This document shows positions 1 to 5,265 of a stretch of DNA of 7,797 nucleotides, piece by piece. Source of the stretch: Nanobdellota archaeon (GTDB lineage: Archaea; Nanobdellota; Nanobdellia; Pacearchaeales; GW2011-AR1); contig JAHIEP010000145.1 of NCBI GenBank assembly GCA_018901375.1, positions 1-7,797 of the forward strand. The letters run 5' to 3'. The notes beneath the pieces were generated by a model. It searched no databases. It was not told where the DNA came from and saw nothing but the letters and a program-made list of their open reading frames with translations. Both the position numbers and the translations under genes were made by a program. Within the stretch, counting starts at the first letter, position 1, and every line of letters starts with the position of its first letter.

Positions 1-790
1 GGTTTCTGAATGGGAGGAGTTTTTGGAACCAGCCGTCTTCTTCTGGGGAGCCTGCGATTGCCGACGCTAATTTTTTTATTTCTCTTGAGATTATGTTTGC
101 TTCGTCTAGGATTGTGATGGGGATTTTTTCGTGTAGGGCTTGTGCCATTTTTTTATGGTCTCTTATTCTTGCCATTACTTGGATGTCTGATATTTTTTCT
201 ATTTCTCTTAAGTTGTATTCGTGTCTTGGGGAACGGATTTTGTTGACGATGATTCCTTCGATTGGGGTTTCTTGTTCTCTTGCGATTTTTGCTGCTTTGA
301 GTGTTGTTGTTAGGGTGACGTTGTCTGGGGAGGTTACTAGGAAAATTCTGTCGGCGGCTGCGATTACTGGTTTTAGTTCTTCGTAGTTTGGGGAGGAGTC
401 GAGGATTATGAAGTCGTATCTTGGTTTGAATTTTTCCAAGATTTTTTTTAATTTGTATGGGTCTACTTCGTTGTCGTAATACATTGAGGCGGGGATAATG
501 TCGATTCCGTGGGCTTCGTAGATTGTGTTGTGGAGCAGGGTTCCGTTGAGGGCGTCGTGGAGGGTTAGGTCGTTTGTCAGGTCGAGGTAGAGTCCGATGT
601 TTGGGGCGGAGAAATTAGCGTCGACGAGTAGGACTTTTTTGTCGAAGTATTTTGCGAGGGCTGTTGCGGTTTCTAGGGCTAGGGTTGTTTTTCCGACGCC
701 ACCTTTTATTGATACGAATGCTATTGTGTTTCCGACGGAACCAAGGTTCCCTACAGGTAGCCTCCTTTGAGATAGTTGAATTTCGTTCAT
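1..790 (-). CDS. minD: MinD/ParA-family ATPase, 3' end outside window
   Basis: Deviant-Walker-A P-loop ATPase of the MinD/ParA/Mrp family, which couples ATP-dependent dimerisation to positioning on membrane or DNA. The frame is open from the ATG at 790 to the window edge (263 codons). Visible: Walker A KGGVGKTT at residues 29-36, the VLLVDAN strand (switch I Asp 57), Walker B FIILDSSP at 127-134, and near the edge a WFQKLLPF stretch resembling the amphipathic C-terminal membrane-targeting helix of MinD, so the gene probably ends soon after. The ATG overlaps the stop of the preceding small membrane gene as ATGA, implying translational coupling. Oddity: about 20 residues precede the usual MinD start (TIAFVSIKGG), and most of this extension is encoded by a 40-bp sequence repeated at 1174-1213. 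No alternative ATG lies between it and Walker A. The family call is secure; MinD rather than another ParA-like role is likely but unproven. Confidence 0.9.
   Translation of the reverse strand, partial: MNEIQLSQRRLPVGNLGSVGNTIAFVSIKGGVGKTTLALETATALAKYFDKKVLLVDANFSAPNIGLYLDLTNDLTLHDALNGTLLHNTIYEAHGIDIIPASMYYDNEVDPYKLKKILEKFKPRYDFIILDSSPNYEELKPVIAAADRIFLVTSPDNVTLTTTLKAAKIAREQETPIEGIIVNKIRSPRHEYNLREIEKISDIQVMARIRDHKKMAQALHEKIPITILDEANIISREIKKLASAIAGSPEEDGWFQKLLPFRN
731..770 (-). repeat. 40-bp direct repeat, copy 2 (inside minD start)
   Basis: Second copy of the repeat at 1174-1213. It encodes residues 8-20 of the long minD product and contains a perfect hairpin with arms GGAACC and GGTTCC (plus-strand positions 737-750). 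It sits inside a coding frame, so any structure would affect translation of the minD start region. Confidence 0.9.
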
Positions 791-897
791 GTTGAAAATA
801 AGAGTAATTTAATATAAATGATTATGAATACTGTGGCTATTGCGAAACTTATCATTGCTGCCGTTACTGCTATTATGTCTAGTGTGTTTTTTTTCAT
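787..897 (-). CDS. Small single-span membrane protein, cassette copy B gene 3
   Basis: A 36-residue protein starting MKKNTLDIIAV with one long hydrophobic segment (about residues 8-33), so probably a single-span membrane protein. Its ATG overlaps the stop of the 60-aa gene upstream (ATGA), and its own stop overlaps the minD start the same way, placing it firmly in the operon. A longer in-frame ATG at 972 would overlap the upstream gene heavily and is unlikely. The 29-aa gene at 1263-1352 is a diverged paralogue at the same cassette position. I do not recognise the family. Confidence 0.65.
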   Translation of the reverse strand: MKKNTLDIIAVTAAMISFAIATVFIIIYIKLLLFST

Positions 898-1076
898 AGT
901 CCCGTCGCTGTTAGTATATTTATTCCGATGTTTAAGAATAGTGTAGCGAATGTTACTGTGTAATCGAACCAATTAAAGTAGGAAGTGTTTAGGCTTTTTC
1001 CTATTATTATTATTGCTAATAGTAGGGTTCCTATGTTTGATGCTATTGTTAGTTTGCTTGATAATTTTATAGCCAT
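894..1076 (-). CDS. Small two-span membrane protein, cassette copy B gene 2
   Basis: A 60-residue protein starting MAIKLSSKLTIAS, with two hydrophobic segments (about residues 10-26 and 40-57) separated by an aromatic-acidic linker with the motif FNWFDY. The start overlaps the end of gene 1 by 10 nt and the stop overlaps gene 3 by ATGA. The region 1353-1537 encodes a paralogue with the matching motif FDWLDY, but there the reading frame is broken. Conservation of order and of the linker motif between two diverged copies supports real coding. Function unknown; a membrane partner or regulator of the MinD-like ATPase is conceivable from position only. Confidence 0.7.
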   Translation of the reverse strand: MAIKLSSKLTIASNIGTLLLAIIIIGKSLNTSYFNWFDYTVTFATLFLNIGINILTATGL

Positions 1077-1168
1077 ATTCTTATGTTGTGTATTATTAAA
1101 AGGATGATTCCTACTATTCCGAAACCTAGTGCTATTTTTTGGAAGAATTCTATTTGTTTATTTGTCAT
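1067..1168 (-). CDS. Small single-span membrane protein, cassette copy B gene 1
   Basis: A 33-residue protein starting MTNKQIEFFQKIA with one predicted membrane helix (about residues 12-28) and a C-terminal tail NIRIWL. The paralogue at 1525-1629 keeps the pattern: a charged start with KxIE, then Q-x-I-A, GI, LLII, NI, a basic residue and WL. The start lies 2 nt after the stop of the 18-codon minD-like peptide ORF, so re-initiation is plausible. It overlaps gene 2 by 10 nt. Function not recognised. Confidence 0.65.
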   Translation of the reverse strand: MTNKQIEFFQKIALGFGIVGIILLIIHNIRIWL

Positions 1169-1170
1169 TG

Positions 1171-1227
1171 TTATCCGACGGAACCAAGGTTTTCTACAGG
1201 TAGCCTCCTTTGAATTAGTCTAATCAT
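1171..1227 (-). pseudogene. Truncated 5' copy of the minD gene (18 codons)
   Basis: Eighteen codons starting MIRLIQRRLP and ending in a TAA after NLGSVG. From residue 6 it matches the N-terminus of the complete minD gene (QRRLPV-N-LGSVG, with one G to E difference). Translation looks possible: an AGGTGAT Shine-Dalgarno-like sequence sits just before the ATG. Downstream, the reading frame stops exactly where the minD copy continues into its ATPase domain, and cassette copy B begins 2 nt later. Best read as a leftover minD 5' end separated from the rest of the gene by a duplicated cassette. It may still work as a short leader peptide. Confidence 0.7.
1174..1213 (-). repeat. 40-bp direct repeat, copy 1 (minD 5' end)
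   Basis: Matches 731-770 at 38 of 40 positions; the two differences are adjacent (TT here, CC there, plus strand). On the minus strand it contains AAAGGAGG, a CTAC/GTAG mini-hairpin and a GGAACC/GGTTCC hairpin that is perfect only in the other copy. The spacing between copies is 443 bp and marks the tandem duplication period. Confidence 0.9.
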
Positions 1228-1262
1228 TTTATCACCTAGAGTTGATGACGGGAGTTTGGTAT

Positions 1263-1352
1263 TTAAAGTTTTATGACAGCTATTGCTATGACAATTGCGG
1301 ATATAGTCATTATTACTAGTGCTATTATTGCTATTATTTTTTTGAAGTCCAT
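1263..1352 (-). CDS. Small single-span membrane protein, cassette copy A gene 3
   Basis: A 29-residue, almost wholly hydrophobic protein starting MDFKKIIAII and ending AVIKL; one membrane helix. The ATG directly follows the stop of gene 2. It is paralogous to the 36-aa gene at 787-897: a short basic start, a DII/KII-AI core and a C-terminal IKL. It is followed by 35 nt without a TATA box and then the truncated minD copy, so it is probably part of one long transcript. Confidence 0.6.
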   Translation of the reverse strand: MDFKKIIAIIALVIMTISAIVIAIAVIKL

Positions 1353-1537
1353 TTATATTCCTAAAGATTGTAAAATATTTATTATTAAATTTATAAATAA
1401 CGAACCAAAAGAAATGTCATAGTCGAGCCAATCGAAACATTGGCTGTTGATATTTTTTCTACTAGATAGATAACAAAAAGTAATATTATTATACTTGATA
1501 CTATTGTTAATTTGTCTGTTAATTTTAGTTTAGCCAT
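1353..1537 (-). pseudogene. Two-span membrane protein gene 2 of cassette copy A, frameshifted
   Basis: From the ATG at 1537 the frame reads MAKLKLTDKLTIVSS and continues through a hydrophobic segment to about codon 28, then drifts into an unrelated tail and stops at 1391 (48 aa). One frame away, the sequence resumes the paralogue's second half (FDWLDY, then SLFINLIINIL, ending SLGI) and stops at 1353, directly before gene 3. The region is 185 nt, one base short of a whole number of codons. The shift maps to a run of six A near codons 27-28, where one extra A would restore about 61 residues aligned with the copy at 894-1076. Decay, an assembly error in the homopolymer, or -1 slippage on the A run are all possible. 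Confidence 0.65.
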
Positions 1538-1629
1538 ACTTTTATATTCGCTATTATTAATAGTGCGATGACAGCTATTCCGATATAGAATGCAATTTGT
1601 TGGACTAATTCTATTTCTTTTTTGTTCAT
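1525..1629 (-). CDS. Small single-span membrane protein, cassette copy A gene 1
   Basis: A 34-residue protein starting MNKKEIELVQQIA, with one hydrophobic helix and a C-terminal NIKVWLN. It is paralogous to 1067-1168. The ATG is 26 nt downstream of a TATA-like box on the minus strand (1651-1658), so it is probably translated from a leaderless transcript and leads the operon of small membrane genes and minD. It overlaps gene 2 by 13 nt. Function not recognised. Confidence 0.65.
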   Translation of the reverse strand: MNKKEIELVQQIAFYIGIAVIALLIIANIKVWLN

Positions 1630-1650
1630 GTTATAGGAAGAGTAGGGAAG

Positions 1651-1658
1651 TATATAAA
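1651..1658 (-). promoter_or_regulatory. TATA box for the small-membrane-protein/minD operon
   Basis: TTTATATA on the minus strand, centred about 26 nt before the ATG at 1629, the spacing expected for a leaderless archaeal transcript. It lies just past the glyS stop codon, so the operon can be transcribed independently of glyS. Confidence 0.6.
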
Positions 1659-1665
1659 ATTAATG

Positions 1666-3096
1666 TTAAATGTTTTCAAATTCTATTTCTTGGTTGATTA
1701 ATTTTCTAATTGTATCTCTTATGTTTTTGATTGGGATTCTTTTTTGTTTTCCGTCGTCTCGGTTTCGGATTGTAGCGTCGCTGTTTGTTAGGGAGTCGAA
1801 GTCTATGGTTATTGCGTAGGGGGTTCCGATTTCGTCGTTTCGTGCGTAGCGTCGTCCGATTGAGCCGGATTCGTCGTAGGTGACGTTCCATTCTTCTTGG
1901 AGATTTTTGAAAATTTCTCTCGCTGTTTTAATTAGGTTTTTATCTTTTTTTATTAAGGGAAGAATTGAGACTTTGACTGGGGCGAGTTTTGGAGAGAGTT
2001 TTAGAATTGTGTTTCCTTTTTTGTCGATTGTGTGGGCTTCGTTCATGAATACTAACAATGCTCTTTCGACTCCAAATGAGGGTTCAGCGACGACCATTGG
2101 GAGGATTTTTTTATCTAATTGTTCGTCCATTATTTTAAGATCTTTTTTGGAATGTTTTTCGTGTTGCTCTAAATCGTAAGTTCCTCGGTCTGCTATTCCT
2201 TGTAGTTCTTTCCAACCGAAAGGGAAATTATATTCGAGGTCCCAAGTGTCTGTGGAGTAGTGGGATTTTTCTTCTTTGAGATGTTGTCTGATTCTGAAAT
2301 TTTCTATGTTTGCTCCTAGTGATTTGAACCAGTTTAACGACGAGGAAAGCCAATAAGCGTGCCACTTTAATTTGATGATGTTGTTTTTTAGGGCTTGTGA
2401 GATTTTCATTTTTTTTGGTTCTTTCATTTTGTTTGAGAGAATTTTTATTTCTATGTCTTCTATTTCGTAAGGGCATTCGGATTTTTTTGTTGGGTCGATG
2501 AAATATTCGATTTCCATTTGCTCGAGTTCTCGGACTCGGAAGATGAAGTTTCTTGGGGCGATTTCGTTTCGAAAGGCTTTGCCGATTTGGGCGATTCCGA
2601 ATGGGAGTTTTAGTCTTGCGTTTTCTTGGACTAGTTTGAAGTTTGTGAAAATTAGTTGGGCGGTTTCGGGTCTGAGATAGGCGAGGGTTGAATCGTCTTG
2701 GATTGGACCGACTTGGGTTGTGAACATTGGGTTGAAGACGCCTTTGCTTTCTATTTTGCCGTTGCATTTTTCGCATTTGGCTTTTTCTAATTCTTGTTTA
2801 TCTACTTTAAATTTGTGTTTGCATTTTGTGCAGATTACTGCTATGTCGGTGAAGTTTTCGACGTGGCCGGATGCTTCCCAGACTTTTGGATTTGTGATTA
2901 TTGCTCCGTCGATTCCTACGATGTCTTCTCTTTTGTGGACGTGGTGTTTCCACCATTGGGCTTTGATGTTGTTTTTTAATTCGGAACCGAGATGTCCGTA
3001 GTCCCAGAAGCCGGCTAGCCCGCCGTAGATTTCTCCAGATGGGTAGATGAAGCCTTTTCTTTTGCAGAAGTTTGTTAGTTCTTCGATTGTTGCCAT
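1666..3096 (-). CDS. glyS: Glycyl-tRNA synthetase, class II, alpha2 type
   Basis: Charges tRNA-Gly with glycine in the cytoplasm. The 476-residue product has class II features: EASGHVENFTD at residues 74-84, motif 2 around FRNEIAPRNFIFRVRE (175-190), the PFGWKELQGIADRGTYDL strand (292-309), and motif 3 EPSFGVERAL (338-347). The C-terminal anticodon-binding domain starts near LAPVKVSILP (371-380). An insertion with CxxC...CxxC (Cys 89, 92, 108, 111) looks like a zinc knuckle, known in archaeal and eukaryotic GlyRS. The length is slightly short for archaeal homologues. The start is supported by a TATA-like box 21-28 nt upstream on the minus strand (leaderless). It is divergent from the LAGLIDADG gene. 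Confidence 0.97.
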   Translation of the reverse strand: MATIEELTNFCKRKGFIYPSGEIYGGLAGFWDYGHLGSELKNNIKAQWWKHHVHKREDIVGIDGAIITNPKVWEASGHVENFTDIAVICTKCKHKFKVDKQELEKAKCEKCNGKIESKGVFNPMFTTQVGPIQDDSTLAYLRPETAQLIFTNFKLVQENARLKLPFGIAQIGKAFRNEIAPRNFIFRVRELEQMEIEYFIDPTKKSECPYEIEDIEIKILSNKMKEPKKMKISQALKNNIIKLKWHAYWLSSSLNWFKSLGANIENFRIRQHLKEEKSHYSTDTWDLEYNFPFGWKELQGIADRGTYDLEQHEKHSKKDLKIMDEQLDKKILPMVVAEPSFGVERALLVFMNEAHTIDKKGNTILKLSPKLAPVKVSILPLIKKDKNLIKTAREIFKNLQEEWNVTYDESGSIGRRYARNDEIGTPYAITIDFDSLTNSDATIRNRDDGKQKRIPIKNIRDTIRKLINQEIEFENI

Positions 3097-3117
3097 GTTT
3101 TAGAAAGTGGGAAGGAG

Positions 3118-3125
3118 TTTATAAA
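3118..3125 (-). promoter_or_regulatory. TATA box for glyS
   Basis: TTTATAAA, self-complementary, centred about 26 nt before the glyS ATG at 3096. It supports leaderless transcription leftward. It is 4 bp from the rightward box at 3130-3137, so the divergent promoters could interfere with each other. Confidence 0.6.
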
Positions 3126-3129
3126 AATG

Positions 3130-3137
3130 TTTATATA
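3130..3137 (+). promoter_or_regulatory. TATA box for the LAGLIDADG gene
   Basis: TTTATATA centred about 27 nt before the ATG at 3161, consistent with a leaderless mRNA. An out-of-frame ATG at 3157 would give only a very short peptide. Confidence 0.6.
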
Positions 3138-3160
3138 GTTAGTCCCTCTTATAGCTATGT

Positions 3161-4003
3161 ATGAAGTTCGCATTAAAGTTGCTGAAATCTCTTGAGGATT
3201 CGGGGCAGGGGATTTGCGTTTTTTCAAAAGACTTAGTAGATTTGCTTTCGGAGTTTACTCCAAAGTCATTTGATGATTTTTCTTCAAGGTCTTATTATTT
3301 TTGGAAAACTCATAAGAGACCCATTCCTTTAAGTGTTGCTATTAAGATTATGGAAATAAAGAATTTGAAGTCTGTTGAGGTAGAATATTTTTCTATTAAG
3401 GGTGGAAATAAGATTAAGTTTCCTGATTGTGAAAATGACGCCTTTTGTTATATTCTTGGAGTGATTTTAGGGGATGGGTGTTTGGTTCATTCCGTGAGAG
3501 GAAAGAGAAATTCTTGGTATGTTCAAATTACTTCAAATTCAAGAGAAAAAATTAATTATCTTAGTGGGTTGATTTGGGAGCTTTTTGAAGTTGAGGTTTC
3601 TGTTTGTGATTATGATAATTATCATGATTTGTATATTTTTTCTAAACCTCTTTCTATGATTTTGGCGAATAAGTATGAGATACCTATTGGTTTAAAATAT
3701 GAGAAAATTAAGGTTCCGGAGGTGGTGAGATTGAGAAAGAGTTTTAGAAAGAGTTTTATTAAAGGAGTTTTTGAGTGCGATGGGAATATTTACAATTATC
3801 GAGGGAAAAAGAGTGTTCAGTTGAGACAAAAATCTAGAAGGTTTTTAATCGATGTTAGAGAGATTTGTGAAGATGTGGGTGTTTCTTTTCGTGAACCGTA
3901 TTATGATAAAGCGAATAATTCGTGGGTGCTTTGGACGTGTAAAAGGTCGGTTGTAGATAATTTTATAAAGAAAATAGGCGGTTTTAAGATTAGGCTCCCG
4001 TAA
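3161..4003 (+). CDS. Free-standing LAGLIDADG homing endonuclease-like protein
   Basis: A 280-residue protein with two LAGLIDADG-type helices: ILGVILGDG at residues 98-106 and FIKGVFECDG at 199-208. Each ends in the Gly-Asp/Asp-Gly pattern that supplies the catalytic acidic residue (Asp 105, Asp 207). Two motifs in one chain is the monomeric pseudo-symmetric architecture. The first 85 residues, including WKTHKRPIPLSVAIKIMEI, resemble a helix-turn-helix region. Known relatives cut long asymmetric DNA sites and promote their own spread, while some became maturases or regulators. The gene is not inside an intron or intein. Its last codons (R-L-P-stop) use the first bases of tRNA-Arg, with the stop at 4001-4003, and the tRNA promoter lies in its coding end. 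No target site can be read directly from the sequence. Confidence 0.85.
   Translation: MKFALKLLKSLEDSGQGICVFSKDLVDLLSEFTPKSFDDFSSRSYYFWKTHKRPIPLSVAIKIMEIKNLKSVEVEYFSIKGGNKIKFPDCENDAFCYILGVILGDGCLVHSVRGKRNSWYVQITSNSREKINYLSGLIWELFEVEVSVCDYDNYHDLYIFSKPLSMILANKYEIPIGLKYEKIKVPEVVRLRKSFRKSFIKGVFECDGNIYNYRGKKSVQLRQKSRRFLIDVREICEDVGVSFREPYYDKANNSWVLWTCKRSVVDNFIKKIGGFKIRLP
3962..3969 (+). promoter_or_regulatory. TATA box for tRNA-Arg, inside the LAGLIDADG gene
   Basis: TTTATAAA centred about 28 nt before the first tRNA base (3994). It lies within codons 267-270 of the endonuclease gene, so coding and promoter functions share the same bases. Confidence 0.55.
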
Positions 4004-4080
4004 CTCAGCCTGGATAGAGTGCTAGCCTTCTAAAGTTTTGAAGAAAGCTAGAAGTCGCAGGTTCGAATCCTGTCGGGAGC
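3994..4080 (+). tRNA. tRNA-Arg(TCT) with a 13-nt intron
   Basis: Full cloverleaf: acceptor GCTCCCG/CGGGAGC, D-stem ACTC/GAGT, anticodon stem CTAGC/GCTAG, T-stem GCAGG/CCTGT (one G-U), T-loop TTCGAAT, variable loop of 5 nt. The anticodon TCT is at 4029-4031, reading AGA codons. The anticodon loop is 20 nt; removing 4033-4045 leaves a canonical 7-nt loop CTTCTAA. CTTC (4027-4030) pairs with GAAG (4040-4043), leaving 3-nt bulges TAA and AAA. This is the bulge-helix-bulge expected for splicing between positions 37 and 38. CCA is not encoded. The 5' end overlaps the stop codon of the upstream gene by 10 nt, and the 3' end is copied twice downstream. Confidence 0.95.
4033..4045 (+). other. tRNA-Arg intron (13 nt, bulge-helix-bulge)
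   Basis: Thirteen bases starting AAGTTTTG, inserted at the canonical 37/38 position. The CTTC/GAAG helix flanked by 3-nt bulges fits archaeal tRNA splicing endonuclease. The intron is far too short to be the home of the neighbouring LAGLIDADG gene. Confidence 0.85.
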
Positions 4081-4158
4081 GTGAGCGTCAGGATTGAACC
4101 TGGCAGGTTGCCGGAGGCATAACCTTCGCTTCGCTCGGCCACGAATCCTGTCGGGAGC
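4081..4158 (+). repeat. Structured GC-rich repeat R1 ending in the tRNA-Arg 3' end
   Basis: 78-nt unit abutting the tRNA. Its last 17 nt (4142-4158) equal the last 17 nt of tRNA-Arg. The unit can fold into a branched structure: closing stem CAGGATT (4089-4095) with AATCCTG (4144-4150), hairpin AACCT/AGGTT (4097-4109), hairpin GCC/GGC (4110-4118), and a variable region TTCGCTTCGCTC. It is clearly GC-richer than its surroundings. It has no good ORF, and the reverse strand does not fold as a tRNA. It could be a small RNA, a processing element, or an integrated non-coding element between attachment-like repeats. Confidence 0.85.
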
Positions 4159-4241
4159 GTGAGCGTCAGGATTGAACCTGGCAGGTTGCCGGAGGCATAA
4201 CCCTAGCACTTCGTGCTGGGTCACGAATCTCTGTCGGGAGC
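4159..4241 (+). repeat. Structured GC-rich repeat R2 ending in the tRNA-Arg 3' end
   Basis: 83-nt unit whose first 44 nt or so are identical to R1. The variable arm is replaced by a stronger hairpin: ACCC/GGGT plus AGCAC/GTGCT with a TTC loop (4200-4221). The tRNA-Arg 3' end copy has one extra T, which would be a bulge in the closing stem. A swapped variable arm on a conserved core suggests the RNA or DNA fold is what is kept. The start of the next ORF begins where a third unit would begin. Confidence 0.85.
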
Positions 4242-4247
4242 GTGGTA

Positions 4248-4691
4248 ATGTATATTTTGGAGTATAATTATTTTTATAAAGTAGAGATTGCTTTTTTTGG
4301 GATGAAAGGTAAAGTTGATAGATATTCTGTAGATGTTAGGGGTTCAGTTGAAGAGGTGGATGATTATCTCTATATTTTAACAAAGGAGGCTGATGATGTT
4401 TTTTCTGTTGCTCATAGAAGTGAATCTTTTTCTGTTGATTATTTTGGTACTGCAACATATGCAAAGCCTGGGGGAGATGAATTTTATGTTTTTAAGAAAA
4501 CAGGAACTGATGCTCCCGAACCCTATTCTCATATTGGGGATCTTAAAATAACGAGCGATAGAAATCACAAGTTAGAAGAAGAGGTTAGAGATTATATTAA
4601 TTATTTCTCCTTAAGGGCTTGTCGTGGATTTTTTATGGATAGAACTGAGGCTGAGGGGAGATTAGTTCCGGTTGAAAGAAGTGGCATATAA
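4248..4691 (+). CDS. Orphan protein, paralogue of the ORF at 4825-5205
   Basis: A 147-residue protein from the ATG at 4248 (a GTG at 4242 would add two residues). The N-terminus MYILEYNYFYK...FFGM matches MCILDNNYFYK...FFGM of the 4825 ORF, and both end near DRT-x-x-E-x-RLV, so the two are diverged members of one family. No membrane segment or recognisable catalytic motif is seen; the middle is rich in Asp, Tyr and Phe. There is no TATA-like box within the GC-rich 60 bp upstream, so expression probably depends on read-through from the tRNA-Arg promoter. Family unknown; presence of two copies, both next to tRNA fragments, suggests mobile cargo. Confidence 0.75.
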   Translation: MYILEYNYFYKVEIAFFGMKGKVDRYSVDVRGSVEEVDDYLYILTKEADDVFSVAHRSESFSVDYFGTATYAKPGGDEFYVFKKTGTDAPEPYSHIGDLKITSDRNHKLEEEVRDYINYFSLRACRGFFMDRTEAEGRLVPVERSGI

Positions 4692-4725
4692 TAAATGGAT
4701 ACTACAGGCGATTCCCGGTACCAAA

Positions 4726-4734
4726 TATTTAAAA
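4726..4734 (+). promoter_or_regulatory. TATA box of the broken tRNA-Cys copy
   Basis: TATTTAAAA centred about 29 nt before the tRNA-Cys-like fragment at 4759, the same spacing as for the intact tRNAs. It should start transcription at the fragment and run into the orphan ORF at 4825. Confidence 0.5.
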
Positions 4735-4758
4735 CCTCTTTATTTTTAGTAATCTTGT

Positions 4759-4786
4759 GCAGGTATAGCTAAGCAGTAAGGCAAGC
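4759..4786 (+). pseudogene. Truncated 5' fragment of tRNA-Cys (28 nt)
   Basis: Matches nucleotides 1-28 of the intact tRNA-Cys (5466-5493) with one C-to-T change in the D-stem. It then departs into unrelated sequence before the anticodon. It contains the acceptor 5' strand and whole D-arm, including the unusual AG in the D-loop. It has its own well-spaced TATA box. No matching 3' part follows, and an intact gene lies 680 bp downstream, so this is a disrupted or displaced copy rather than a trans-spliced half. It would form the 5' leader of the mRNA for the next ORF. Confidence 0.85.
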
Positions 4787-4824
4787 TTAAAGTTGAGAGT
4801 GGGATTTGGTTAAAAGTATATTGA

Positions 4825-5205
4825 ATGTGTATTTTGGATAACAATTATTTTTATAAGGGGTGGATGTTTTTTTTTGGGATGGTAGATGAGAGAGATTATT
4901 CGCACATGTTAGAGAGGGGGTGTAGTGGGGGTTTTGATATTCTTCCGATTCATCTGTCTTTTCCTGTGACTAAAATTAGACTTTTTGCATATAAGGATTT
5001 TGACGGGTTTTATGTTGGAACTTTGCCTGATTTAAATGGAAAGAGTTTTGTTTTGAGACCTGCGGATAGAGATAGGGAAAAATCCGAGGGGATAATGGAT
5101 GAGTATGTGAGAGAAAGGATAGCGAAGGAATCTTATTGTGATGTTGGGCATTATAAGGATAGGACTGGTAAGGAAGAAAGATTAGTGAAAATCGTTAGAG
5201 AATAA
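4825..5205 (+). CDS. Orphan protein, paralogue of the ORF at 4248-4691
   Basis: A 126-residue soluble-looking protein starting MCILDNNYFYKGW. It shares its N-terminal block (ILD/E-x-NYFYK ... FFGM) and C-terminal block (KDRT-G-K-E-ERLV) with the 147-aa ORF upstream; the middle is diverged and shorter, with D-G-FYV against D-E-FYV as an anchor. The 5' nucleotide sequences are also visibly similar. No Shine-Dalgarno sequence is present and the nearest AT box is too close to the ATG, so the promoter of the truncated tRNA-Cys at 4726 is the likely driver. Function unknown. Confidence 0.75.
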   Translation: MCILDNNYFYKGWMFFFGMVDERDYSHMLERGCSGGFDILPIHLSFPVTKIRLFAYKDFDGFYVGTLPDLNGKSFVLRPADRDREKSEGIMDEYVRERIAKESYCDVGHYKDRTGKEERLVKIVRE

Positions 5206-5265
5206 TTTTAAAAGGGGTAGGAACAGTATAATTGTGTATTGGTGTAATGGTACATTGGTATGTGT

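Noticed and set aside
93..386. Open frames of 60-180 codons opposite the minD, glyS, mscS and orphan genes, such as 93-386 (+), 2228-2776 (-), 5661-5984 (-)
   Set aside because: They lie within strongly supported genes in other frames and show biased, low-complexity composition with no family features.
4033..4045. tRNA-Arg intron as the home site of the LAGLIDADG gene
   Set aside because: The intron is 13 nt and the gene lies entirely upstream of the tRNA anticodon loop.
4081..4241. Two extra tRNA genes, on either strand, in the repeats
   Set aside because: The reverse strand has T-arm-like bases and a 7-bp end stem but no proper T-loop or anticodon arm; only the last 17 nt on the plus strand are truly tRNA-derived.
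4698..4722. Possible tRNA 3' end remnant (GGCGATTCCCGGTACCA)
   Set aside because: It resembles a T-arm plus CCA, but the loop is too short, no 5' partner is present, and tRNAs here do not encode CCA.
4759..4786. A split tRNA half (trans-spliced tRNA-Cys as in Nanoarchaeum)
   Set aside because: The break is at nt 28, not at 37/38; no complementary joining sequence or matching 3' half is present; and an intact tRNA-Cys lies downstream.
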